The notes: a model not told the origin generated them from the sequence alone. DNA of 7,243 bases from JBFWNZ01 sp050250795 (GCA_050250795.1 JBFWNZ010000189.1:1-7243); one strand, 5' to 3'; positions 1-6,471 are shown, counted from the stretch's first letter. A program made the numbers and translations.

Positions 1-444
1 ACACCGCCCCCCGCCGAGACCGAGGAACCGGCCCCTGCCGCCGCAGAAGCGGACGCGCCGGCTGAAGAGCCGGCTCCGCCAGCCCGCAAGCGCGCCCCGC
101 GGCGCAAGGCTGCAGCGGCTGCCGCTCCGGAGGAGACGGCGGCCCCGGCTGCACCCAAGCGCACCCGGCGTAAGGCTGCACCCAAAACCGCAGCTGCGGC
201 GGAACCTGCGGCGGAAGCGTCCGAACCCGCCCCGGCGGAGATCGAGGCTGCGACCGATTCGCGCAGCCCCGAACCGGCTGTCGAGGCCCCGCAGCCCGAA
301 TCGGCGCCGGAGCCGGCTGCGGAGCAGACCGCCGAACCGGCGCCCGCAAGCCCTGAAACTGCGCCGGAGCCTGCGGCAGAGACGGTCCCGGACGAGCCTC
401 CTGCACCCAAGCGCAGCGGCTGGTGGAACCGGGTTATCGGTTGA
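1..444 (+). CDS. rne: Ribonuclease E, C-terminal tail (5'-truncated by window edge)
   Basis: The reading frame is open from base 1 and gives 147 residues before TGA at 442-444; the catalytic part lies outside the window. What is visible is a low-complexity Ala/Pro/Glu-rich, probably disordered tail. It carries two basic patches, RKRAPRRK (fragment residues 29-36) and KRTRRK (53-58), and a third basic stretch leading into the end, PKRSGWWNRVIG. This composition plus a terminal GWW (residues 140-142) matches alphaproteobacterial RNase E, the endonuclease that scaffolds the RNA degradosome. In Caulobacter the GWW motif at the RNase E C-terminus docks on PNPase. The basic patches probably bind RNA. 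Location near an M48 protease and a DsbA-like gene also fits rne neighbourhoods in alphaproteobacteria. No catalytic domain can be seen, so another protein with a similar tail remains possible. The identification rests on tail composition, the GWW end and context. Confidence 0.72.
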   Translation, partial: TPPPAETEEPAPAAAEADAPAEEPAPPARKRAPRRKAAAAAAPEETAAPAAPKRTRRKAAPKTAAAAEPAAEASEPAPAEIEAATDSRSPEPAVEAPQPESAPEPAAEQTAEPAPASPETAPEPAAETVPDEPPAPKRSGWWNRVIG

Positions 445-451
445 TCGCGAT

Positions 452-480
452 GCGAAGGGGCGCCAGCCCCTTCGCCTTTC
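452..480 (+). terminator. Rho-independent-type terminator after rne
   Basis: A perfect 10-bp stem, GCGAAGGGGC (452-461) with GCCCCTTCGC (466-475), encloses a GCCA tetraloop and is followed by the short T-containing tract CTTTC. It starts 7 bases after the RNase E stop codon. The stem is strong but the U-tract is short, so termination may be incomplete. It separates rne from the CFA synthase gene. Confidence 0.78.
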
Positions 481-486
481 GTGGCA

Positions 487-515
487 TTGACCCTTAAGCG
501 CGCCTGCCTTTTACT
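487..515 (+). promoter_or_regulatory. Candidate sigma-70 promoter of the CFA synthase gene
   Basis: TTGACC (487-492, five of six to the -35 consensus) and TTTACT (510-515, four of six to the -10) are separated by 17 bp, just downstream of the rne terminator. The predicted transcription start, near 522, falls almost on the Shine-Dalgarno GGAG (524-527) for the ATG at 533. The leader would therefore be only about 11 nucleotides. This is pattern matching only; no start site has been mapped. Confidence 0.45.
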
Positions 516-532
516 GACTTCTCGGAGTCGGT

Positions 533-1804
533 ATGGGGGCGCATGTGACAGATCACAGCAGGCACTCCGAGGGTGGTTCCCTACCATTCGAGCCACGGAC
601 CCACCATGGTCCGGGCCCGCTGGACCGGGCTGCATTCCAGATCTTGGCACGGCTTGCCGGCCGCCTGATCCGCGAAGGCCGCCTCGAACTCGAACTCCGC
701 AACGGTCCCCGCGTCGAACTCGGCAATGGCCGCGGCCGCCTGCACCGCATGCGCTTCGAAAGCGTCGGCGGCATGCTCCGCATCCTGCGCAATCCGGGGT
801 TGACGGTCGGCGAAGCCTATATGGACGGTGACTGGAGCACGGATACGAGCACGCTCGACAGCCTGCTCGGACTGCTGCTGGACAATGAGAGACGGTATGG
901 CGAACGGCCGCTGGTGCGGCGGGTCGGCCGGATGCGCGACGCGCTGATCCGTCCGCATCGCCTCATCCCGGCGGTCTCCAGCCGCCGCAACGCCTCGCAT
1001 CATTACGATCTCGGCAACGATCTCTATCAATCCTTCCTGGATGAGGAGATGAACTATTCCTGCGCCTTCTTCACCAGCGACACGGACACGCTGGAACAGG
1101 CGCAACGGAACAAGATCGAGATCACGCTCGACCGGGCCGATCTCCGGCCCGGGATGGCACTGCTCGATATCGGCTGCGGCTGGGGTGCTGTCACCCGCGC
1201 GGCGGCCCGGCGCGGTGCCGCCAGCGCCACCGGCATCACGCTCGCCGACCAGCAGGCGGCCCTGGCCATCCAGCGCATCCCGGCCGAGTTCGCCGACCGG
1301 ATCGCCTATCGGCTTCAGGACTACCGCGACCATGCGGCCGAGAATCCGGACCGGTACGACCGGATCGTCTCCATCGGCATGTTCGAGCATGTCGGCCAGC
1401 GGCATTTCGCCGAATATTTCCAGATGATCGAGCGGATGCTGAAACCCGGCGGCCGGGCCGTGGTGCACAGCATCATCCGCTGGACGCACGGCCCCACCAA
1501 CGCCTGGGTCAACCGTTACATCTTCCCTGGCGGCTATATTCCCTGGCTTGCCGACATGACCGGCGCCGCGCGCGCCGCGGGGCTGGCGCTCGCGGCCGAT
1601 CCCTTCGTCCATGAGGGCAGCAACTATGCCCGCACGCTGGCCTTCTGGCGCGACCGCTTCAATGCCAATTACGGCCAGCTCGACCGGCGGCGTTACGACG
1701 AGCGGTTCCGGCGGATGTGGAACTTCTACCTCGCCGGCTCCCAGGCCGCCTTCGAGGCGCTGGGCATGGGCGTGGCCCAGCTTGCGGTGACGAAGCCGGC
1801 CTAA
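533..1804 (+). CDS. cfa: Cyclopropane-fatty-acyl-phospholipid synthase
   Basis: This 423-residue enzyme transfers the methylene carbon of S-adenosylmethionine to cis double bonds of membrane phospholipid acyl chains, forming cyclopropane fatty acids at the cytoplasmic membrane face. An N-terminal lipid-binding-type region (about 30-150) is followed by the family motif HHYDLGND (156-163) and the SAM-binding loop LLDIGCGWG (210-218). By comparison with E. coli CFA synthase, the bicarbonate and active-site residues are all present: C177 in YSC, E285 in MFEHVG, H312 and I314 in VHSII, and Y365 in SNYARTL. The signature NRYIFPGGYIP and a C-terminal ERFRRMWNFYL segment complete the family pattern. 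The ATG start is preceded by GGAG with a 5-base spacer. The gene is monocistronic between the rne terminator and a convergent operon, and its TAA shares bases with the opposing TAG. Related SAM-dependent acyl-chain modifiers exist, but the full residue set favours a working CFA synthase. Confidence 0.93.
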   Translation: MGAHVTDHSRHSEGGSLPFEPRTHHGPGPLDRAAFQILARLAGRLIREGRLELELRNGPRVELGNGRGRLHRMRFESVGGMLRILRNPGLTVGEAYMDGDWSTDTSTLDSLLGLLLDNERRYGERPLVRRVGRMRDALIRPHRLIPAVSSRRNASHHYDLGNDLYQSFLDEEMNYSCAFFTSDTDTLEQAQRNKIEITLDRADLRPGMALLDIGCGWGAVTRAAARRGAASATGITLADQQAALAIQRIPAEFADRIAYRLQDYRDHAAENPDRYDRIVSIGMFEHVGQRHFAEYFQMIERMLKPGGRAVVHSIIRWTHGPTNAWVNRYIFPGGYIPWLADMTGAARAAGLALAADPFVHEGSNYARTLAFWRDRFNANYGQLDRRRYDERFRRMWNFYLAGSQAAFEALGMGVAQLAVTKPA

Positions 1805-2160
1805 CGCGCCTGCCCATAGCAGGCGACCACCCGGCAGATCAGCCCGTCCTCGTCCAATTCGACAAGATCGAGCGCGAGCGCGCCGGTCTCGCGAGCATAC
1901 AGGATGGCGACGGAGTGAAGGCCGGTCAGCACGTTCGTCACCTCGAAATGCATGCCCGGCGTCTGCAGTCCCTTCTCGAAATTGGCGCGCAGCCGGTCCT
2001 TGCTGCGTATCCAGCCGTCGGGAATGTTCCAGCGGGTGACGACGCTGGGCGAATTGAAGGACACGTCATCGGCATAAAGCGCCATGATCGCGTCGATATC
2101 CTTGCCGTTCCACGCATCGCACCAGCGCTGCGCGAGCGCCCATCCCGCGGTTGCATCCAT
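1801..2160 (-). CDS. NTF2-like / SnoaL-like domain protein
   Basis: This small 119-residue protein has the features of a single NTF2-like fold. An N-terminal amphipathic helix contains AQRWCDAWNGKDIDAIMALY, followed by ADDVSFNSP and a downstream segment with alternating hydrophobic residues (HFEVTNVLTG, VAILYARETG, ALDLVELDEDGLICRVVACYG). The pattern W-N-x-x-D-x-x-x-x-x-x-L-Y-A-D-D-V is typical of SnoaL-like and ketosteroid-isomerase-like proteins. Members range from isomerases and cyclases to non-catalytic ligand binders, so no reaction can be assigned. There is no signal peptide, so it is probably cytoplasmic. It is the last gene of the minus-strand operon, 20 bp after the aminotransferase gene. 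A purine-rich GGACAGGGAAGGG stretch precedes the ATG. Its stop codon (TAG, 1803-1801) overlaps the TAA of the convergent cfa gene. Confidence 0.82.
   Translation of the reverse strand: MDATAGWALAQRWCDAWNGKDIDAIMALYADDVSFNSPSVVTRWNIPDGWIRSKDRLRANFEKGLQTPGMHFEVTNVLTGLHSVAILYARETGALALDLVELDEDGLICRVVACYGQAR
1807..1825. repeat. Perfect inverted repeat at the convergent gene junction
   Basis: CGCCTGC (1807-1813) and GCAGGCG (1819-1825) form a 7-bp GC-rich stem around a CCATA loop. It begins two bases after the CFA synthase stop codon and lies wholly inside the 3' coding end of the opposing NTF2-like gene, where it encodes the last residues. Neither strand has a U-tract, so it is not a classical terminator. 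It could still stabilise or help end the cfa transcript. Confidence 0.5.
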
Positions 2161-2180
2161 GTCCCCGCCCTTCCCTGTCC

Positions 2181-3335
2181 TCAGCGCCGCCAGTCCTTGA
2201 GCGCCGCCACCGCGCCGCGCACATCCCCGGCCGTCCCGGCAAAGGAGAAGCGCAGAAAGCGGTTGCCCCGCTCGGAATCGAAATCGAGGCCGGACGTGGC
2301 CGCCACCCCGGTCTCGTCCAGCATGCGACGGCAGAAGGCTTCGCTGTCGTTGGTCAGCCGCGAGACGTCGGCATAGATGTAGAAGGCGCCGTCCGCCGGT
2401 GCCAGCCGGTCGAACCCCGCCTTGGGCAGTTCCTCCAGCAGCATCGCGCGGTTCGCCGCATAGTGGCGCAGATTGGCCTGCAGCTCCTCATGGCAGTCGA
2501 AGGCGGCGACCGCCGCATGCTGCGACAGGCTGGGCGGCGAGATGAACAGGTTCTGCGCCAGGCATTCCACGGCCCGCAGCAGATCCGCGGGCACCACCAT
2601 CCAGCCGAGCCGCCAGCCGGTCATGGAGAAATATTTCGAGAAGCTGTTGATGACCACGGCCGTATCGGTCGCGGCCAGCGCCGTCTCCGCCCGCATGCCA
2701 TAGGTGATGCCGTGATAGATCTCGTCCGAGATCAGGCGGATGCCGTGCCGGTCGCAATAGGCCGCCAGGGCCCGCAACGCTTCGGGGTCGAGCATCGTCC
2801 CGGTCGGATTGGACGGGCTGGCGACGATCAGCCCGTCGAGCGGTCCCTCCGCCCGCGCCCGGTCGAGCAGCGCCGGGGTCGGCTGGAATCGGTCGGCCTC
2901 GGTGGCCGGCAGCATCACCGGCTCGATGCCGAGCGCCCCCAGGATATTGCGGTAGCAGGGGTATCCGGGCGCGGCCAATGCCACGCGGTCGCCGGCGTCG
3001 AAGGCGGCGAGAAAGGACAGGACGAAGCCGGCCGAGGAACCGGTGGTTGCGACCACCCGTGCGGGATCCAGCGCCACGCCATAGCTGTCGGCGTAATGCT
3101 TCGCCACCGCCGCGCGCAGTTCCGGAATCCCCAGCGCCTCGGTATAGCCCAGCCGCTGGCTGTCCAGCGCGGCATGCGCCGCGCGCAGCACGCCCTGCGG
3201 CGCCGGTGTGCCCGGCTGGCCGACCTCCAGGTGGTAGACCGCCTGCTTCGCCGCCTCTCGGGCGTTGGCGGCCCGCATCACATCCATCACCATGAAGGCC
3301 GGGATCGCGCCCCGTGCCGCCACCTTCAGCGCCAT
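2181..3335 (-). CDS. Class I/II PLP-dependent aminotransferase
   Basis: This 384-residue cytoplasmic fold-type I enzyme uses pyridoxal phosphate to move amino groups between an amino acid and a 2-oxo acid. The cofactor site is complete. GSSAG (99-103) is the phosphate-binding turn, and Y125/Y128 lie in PGYPCYRN. N176 in SNPTG and D204 with Y207 in SDEIYHG contact the ring. K234 in NSFSKYFSMTGWRLGW is the Schiff-base lysine, and R362 in FLRFSF is the expected carboxylate-binding arginine. The N-terminus (RGAIPAFMVMDVMRAA) resembles the aspartate-aminotransferase-like Igamma group common in alphaproteobacteria. The amino acid substrate cannot be read from sequence. The ATG is chosen because GAGGG lies just upstream, 10 bp after the stop of the preceding GGT-like gene. 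The tight spacing makes co-transcription with both neighbours very likely. Confidence 0.93.
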   Translation of the reverse strand: MALKVAARGAIPAFMVMDVMRAANAREAAKQAVYHLEVGQPGTPAPQGVLRAAHAALDSQRLGYTEALGIPELRAAVAKHYADSYGVALDPARVVATTGSSAGFVLSFLAAFDAGDRVALAAPGYPCYRNILGALGIEPVMLPATEADRFQPTPALLDRARAEGPLDGLIVASPSNPTGTMLDPEALRALAAYCDRHGIRLISDEIYHGITYGMRAETALAATDTAVVINSFSKYFSMTGWRLGWMVVPADLLRAVECLAQNLFISPPSLSQHAAVAAFDCHEELQANLRHYAANRAMLLEELPKAGFDRLAPADGAFYIYADVSRLTNDSEAFCRRMLDETGVAATSGLDFDSERGNRFLRFSFAGTAGDVRGAVAALKDWRR

Positions 3336-3345
3336 GCGTCCCTCG

Positions 3346-5040
3346 TCACTCGGAGGCTTCGAGATTGAGGCCCAGCCCCTCGCCGCGCGGGTCCGGCGCC
3401 GAGATGCAGCGCGGCTCGCGGCCGTTCGGTATCCCCGTCGGGCAGTCGACGGCGTTCACCCGGCCGATGGCCGGCACCGCGACCAGTGCGTGCCCGCGCG
3501 AGGCCAGGGCATTGCGCGCCGCATCGGGCAGGCTGCGCTCCACCACCGCCTGATCGGGCCAGCCCGGGTGATGCACGCGCGGCTGGGCGATCGCGTCGCG
3601 CAGCGGCAGCCCATCGACCAGCGTGGCCAGCGTCGTCTGCACCGCGGCGGACGCCGCCTCGGACCCGCCGCCGCCCGTGGCGGCATAGCGGAACCGGCGC
3701 GTCGCGGGCTCGGTCACCATCAGCGGGGCCATGCCATACACGCTGTTCGCGGCATAGCCCGGCGGCGGCGCCAGGAAGAAGCCGGTCCGCTGGGCCATCC
3801 GGCCGGTGCCGAAATCGTTGAACAGCGACACCGTGCAGGCCACCCCGACCCCCTGCCCATCGACGATGACGAAGCCCGAGGCATCCGCCCCGGCTGCCGG
3901 CAGCGTGCCGGCGGGCGGCGCCACCGCCGTTGCCCGGCCGGACTGATAGCCGGTCATCAGGCCGCGGACATAACGGTCGCTCAGCAGCGTCGCGGAATCC
4001 TGGCGCGACGAGCTGTCGGGCGCCAGCCATCCGGTCCGGTCGACCAATGCGCGCTTGACGGTCTCGACCAGCAGATGCGGCCGCTCTGCGGCGGAAGCCT
4101 GCGCGTAGCGATTATCGACGCTGAGCATCTGCCACGTCTGCGCCTCGACCAGACCCAGCGCGGCCGGCGGCGGCGGCACGCTGACCAGCATGCCGCCCAT
4201 CGGAACGGACACGGGCGCGCGCCATTGCGGCAGGAAGTTACGCAGATCCTCGACGCGCAGATTGCCGCCTTCCGCCTGCACGGACTGCGCGATCGTATGG
4301 GCGAGCGGACCGGTATAAAAGTCGCCCGCGCCGCGCGCCCGGATCTGCCCCAGCAGGGCACCGAGCTCAAGCTGCTGGACGCGGGTCGGCGGCGCCAGGG
4401 TCAAGCCGTTCGGATCGGCGAAGATCGCCTGCACGTCGCGGTCGCCGTAGAGCCGGCCGGCATGCGCCTCCAGCCTTGCGTTGAGGCTGCGCGACATCGG
4501 CACGCCGTCGCGCGCCATGTCCTCGGCCACCCGCACCAGCTGCGACCAGCCCAGCCGGCCGAACCGGGCGTGCAGGGCCGCCATGCCGCGCACATTGCCC
4601 GGCACGGCCACCTTCAGCTTGCCCTCTCCGGTCGCCGGCGGCGGGATGAAGTCCAGCACCTCGACCGCGCCGGCCAGCGGATTGTGCACCAGACAGACGC
4701 CGCCGCCGCCCAGCCCGGCGGTCGCGGGCTGCGTCACCGCCAGCGTGAAATACATCGCAACGGCGGCATCGGCGGCGCTGCCGCCATTGGCCAGCGCCTC
4801 ATGCGCGGCGATCACGGCATGCGAATCGTCGCCGGCCAGCGAGCCGTAGACGAAGTCGGCGCGGCTGTCCTTCTCCTCCACCAGCTTGGGCGTCAGGGCG
4901 TCGATGGGGTCCTTCATGAAATCGCTGCATCCGCCCAGCAGGGCAGCAAGGCAGACGCCGGCGGCCAGCGCTTGTTTGCGCCGCCCGGACCGCCCAAGTA
5001 GAGTGCCAACGATTTTCGGGAGTGCTTGCGTGCGACGCAT
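3346..5040 (-). CDS. Gamma-glutamyltransferase-like lipoprotein, divergent active site
   Basis: This 564-residue protein has a signal sequence ending in a lipobox (LLGGC, C38), so it is probably an envelope lipoprotein. The N-terminal half matches the GGT family (AHEALANGGSAADAAVAM, then GLGGGGVCLVH). The C-terminal half also matches (VDGQGVGVACTVSL, FGTGRMAQRTG, TGGGGS at 455-460, PRVHHPGW, PDPRGEG). Typical GGTs are precursors of similar size that self-cleave at a threonine and hydrolyse or transfer gamma-glutamyl groups. Aligned by eye to E. coli GGT, the nucleophile T391 falls on A387 (next residue S388) and R114 on I132. N411 falls on a Phe, S462-S463 fall on Y435-G436, and the D433 region is replaced by APPPGYA. 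Only the glycine pair of the oxyanion region is kept. Activity on gamma-glutamyl substrates is therefore doubtful. The ATG at 5040 is the only ATG/GTG/TTG before the signal peptide unless an upstream in-frame GTG at 5055 is used. It is the first gene of the operon. Confidence 0.85.
   Translation of the reverse strand: MRRTQALPKIVGTLLGRSGRRKQALAAGVCLAALLGGCSDFMKDPIDALTPKLVEEKDSRADFVYGSLAGDDSHAVIAAHEALANGGSAADAAVAMYFTLAVTQPATAGLGGGGVCLVHNPLAGAVEVLDFIPPPATGEGKLKVAVPGNVRGMAALHARFGRLGWSQLVRVAEDMARDGVPMSRSLNARLEAHAGRLYGDRDVQAIFADPNGLTLAPPTRVQQLELGALLGQIRARGAGDFYTGPLAHTIAQSVQAEGGNLRVEDLRNFLPQWRAPVSVPMGGMLVSVPPPPAALGLVEAQTWQMLSVDNRYAQASAAERPHLLVETVKRALVDRTGWLAPDSSSRQDSATLLSDRYVRGLMTGYQSGRATAVAPPAGTLPAAGADASGFVIVDGQGVGVACTVSLFNDFGTGRMAQRTGFFLAPPPGYAANSVYGMAPLMVTEPATRRFRYAATGGGGSEAASAAVQTTLATLVDGLPLRDAIAQPRVHHPGWPDQAVVERSLPDAARNALASRGHALVAVPAIGRVNAVDCPTGIPNGREPRCISAPDPRGEGLGLNLEASE
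4976..5004 (+). promoter_or_regulatory. Candidate promoter of the M48 protease gene
   Basis: TTGCGC (4976-4981) and TAGAGT (4999-5004) are 17 bp apart, which would place the transcription start near 5011, about 19 bases before the GTG start at 5030. The elements lie inside the signal-peptide codons of the divergent GGT-like gene. The -10 matches four of six consensus bases and the -35 only the TTG, so this is a moderate candidate. Confidence 0.42.
5018..5022 (+). promoter_or_regulatory. Ribosome binding site fixing the GTG start of the M48 gene
   Basis: GGGAG stands 7 bases before GTG at 5030. The GTG start gives an immediate signal peptide (MRRIRFLFTLLL). The alternative in-frame ATG at 4886 would add 48 residues encoded antisense to the lipoprotein gene and bury the signal peptide. 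This site therefore decides the start. Confidence 0.75.
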
Positions 5041-6385
5041 CCGGTTCTTGTTCACCTTGTTGCTCGGCGGCGTCGCCGGGATCGCGGCAGCGGCCCTGCC
5101 CGTTCCGGCGGCCGCCCAGTCGTTCATCCGCGACACCGAGATCGAGAATACCATCCGGGTGTATCTGGCACCACTCTACCAGGCGGCCGACCTCGACGCC
5201 GCCGCGGTCAACGTCTATCTGATCAACGACCCGCGCCTCAATGCCTTCGTCACCGGCGGGCAGCGCATCTTCATCCATACCGGCCTGCTGCAGCAGACGA
5301 CGACGCCGGGCCAGGTGATCGGCGTGCTGGCGCACGAGCTTGGCCATATCGCGGGCGGGCATCTGATCCGCATCAAGGACGCCATGCGCGGCGCCACGGC
5401 CCAGTCGATCGTGACCATGGTGCTGGGCGGCGCGGCGGCGATCGCGGCCGGACGGCCGGACGGCATCCAGGCGGCGGTCGGCGCCGGTGCCACGGTCCAG
5501 CAGCGGCTGTCCCTGCAATACACCCGCGCGATGGAGCAGTCGGCCGACCAGGCGGCGCTTACCTATCTCGACCGTACCGGCCAGTCGGCGCGCGGCATGC
5601 TGGAGACGATGGAGATCCTCGACCAGCAGGCGAAGATGGCCGGCAACCTCGACCCCTATATGGTCAGCCATCCGCTCACCGCCGACCGGCTGCGGCATAT
5701 CCGCAACCATGTCGAGCAGTCGCGGTTCAGCGACGCCAAGCCCGACCCCCGGCTGGTCGAGATGGAAGCGCGCATGCGCGGCAAGCTGAACGGCTATCTC
5801 GATCCGCCGGAACGCACGCTGGCCGCCTATGCCGCCACCGACACCGGCATCGAGGCGCGCTATGCCCGCGCCATCGCCCTGTCCAAGGCGCATGATCTCA
5901 AGGCGTCGCTGGCCGTCGTCGATGACCTGCTGGCCGAGCGGCCCGAGGACCCCTTCATCCACGAGCTCAAGGGCGACATCCTGCGCGATGCCGGCCGCAT
6001 CGAAGACTCGCGCCAGAGCTATGAGAAGGCCGTCGCCATCATTCCCTGGGCGGCACTGATCCGGGTCAACCTCGCGCGCTCGCAACTCGACCTGAACACG
6101 CCCGACATGGACCGGGCCGCACTCGCCAACCTGCGCGAGGCCGTGCGGTTCGAGCGCGAGATGCCGTCGCTGTGGCGCCTGATGGCGACCGCGCAGGGGC
6201 GTCTCGGCAACCAGGGCATGACCGCCATCGCGCTCGCCGAGGAAGCGGTGCTGCGCGGCGATACCGGCGTCGCGACGCGGCAGGCCGAGCGTGCCGTGGA
6301 TCAGCTGCCCGAGGGGTCCGAGGAGTGGCTGCGCGCCCAGGACATCATCAACGCGATGAAGAAACGCAAGAAGAAAGACGACTGA
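5030..6385 (+). CDS. Periplasmic M48 metalloprotease, BepA-like, with TPR region
   Basis: This 451-residue zinc protease is exported by a signal peptide (basic MRRIR, hydrophobic core, cleavage near PAAA-QSF after residue 29). The zinc site is HELGH (102-106), with E169 in the EQSAD motif as third ligand. H214 in SHPLTADR sits 45 residues after E169, the same spacing as E. coli BepA E201 to H246, the switch histidine that covers the active site. The hydrophobic Gly/Ala segment at about 128-155 is probably the membrane-associated loop region. From about residue 280 onward there are TPR-like helices (for example KGDILRDAGRIEDSRQSYEKA starting at 314), then a basic tail, MKKRKKKDD. BepA degrades or assists misassembled outer-membrane proteins, including LptD, at the BAM complex. 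The GTG start is chosen for the GGGAG site and signal peptide. The DsbA-like gene follows 86 bp downstream on the same strand. It appears intact and active. Confidence 0.92.
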   Translation: MRRIRFLFTLLLGGVAGIAAAALPVPAAAQSFIRDTEIENTIRVYLAPLYQAADLDAAAVNVYLINDPRLNAFVTGGQRIFIHTGLLQQTTTPGQVIGVLAHELGHIAGGHLIRIKDAMRGATAQSIVTMVLGGAAAIAAGRPDGIQAAVGAGATVQQRLSLQYTRAMEQSADQAALTYLDRTGQSARGMLETMEILDQQAKMAGNLDPYMVSHPLTADRLRHIRNHVEQSRFSDAKPDPRLVEMEARMRGKLNGYLDPPERTLAAYAATDTGIEARYARAIALSKAHDLKASLAVVDDLLAERPEDPFIHELKGDILRDAGRIEDSRQSYEKAVAIIPWAALIRVNLARSQLDLNTPDMDRAALANLREAVRFEREMPSLWRLMATAQGRLGNQGMTAIALAEEAVLRGDTGVATRQAERAVDQLPEGSEEWLRAQDIINAMKKRKKKDD

Positions 6386-6393
6386 CCGCACCC

Positions 6394-6409
6394 GTCACGT
6401 CCGCGTGAC
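6394..6409. repeat. Short inverted repeat between protease and thiol-oxidoreductase genes
   Basis: GTCACG (6394-6399) and CGTGAC (6404-6409) form a perfect 6-bp stem with a TCCG loop, eight bases after the M48 stop codon. There is no following T-tract. It could be a weak 3' hairpin or a small operator. With 6 bp in GC-rich DNA, chance is also possible. Confidence 0.35.
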
Positions 6410-6415
6410 CGACCG

Positions 6416-6443
6416 TTGCGCGGCGCTGGCACCGCGCTACACT
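6416..6443 (+). promoter_or_regulatory. Weak candidate promoter of the DsbA-like gene
   Basis: TTGCGC (6416-6421) and TACACT (6438-6443) are 16 bp apart, about 30 bases before the ATG at 6472. The -35 hexamer is the same as in the candidate upstream of the M48 gene. The gene may also be read through from the protease gene, because no strong terminator lies between them. Confidence 0.35.
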
Positions 6444-6471
6444 CCGCGCGCCACCGACAGAAGGACACCCC

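Noticed and set aside
581..1612. A 343-codon minus-strand open frame across the CFA synthase gene
   Set aside because: It shows no family motif, whereas the plus-strand frame is a full-length enzyme with all active-site residues.
2151..3368. A 405-codon plus-strand open frame across the aminotransferase gene
   Set aside because: It is a shadow frame. The opposite strand has the complete PLP-binding residue set.
3265..5001. A 578-codon open frame on the plus strand opposite the GGT-like and aminotransferase genes
   Set aside because: Its product is rich in Arg, His, Gln and Gly with no recognisable domain, as expected for the antisense of GC-rich codons. The minus strand carries clear family motifs.
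4886..5029. An N-terminal extension of the M48 protease to an ATG at 4886
   Set aside because: It would bury a good signal peptide 48 residues in and run antisense to the lipoprotein signal region. The GTG at 5030 has a well-spaced GGGAG.
5041..5154. An N-terminal extension of the GGT-like lipoprotein to an ATG at 5154
   Set aside because: It would place the lipobox cysteine at about residue 76 and lengthen the overlap with the protease gene to 125 bp. I see no supporting ribosome site, so the extension is unlikely.
4799..6391. A 530-codon open frame on the minus strand opposite the M48 protease
   Set aside because: It has the same antisense-type composition, while the plus strand encodes HELGH, a signal peptide and other protease hallmarks.
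6428..6443. TGGCAC followed by TACAC, resembling a sigma-54 promoter upstream of the DsbA-like gene
   Set aside because: The -24 half fits, but the -12 half lacks the required GC of TTGCA, so the match is probably chance.
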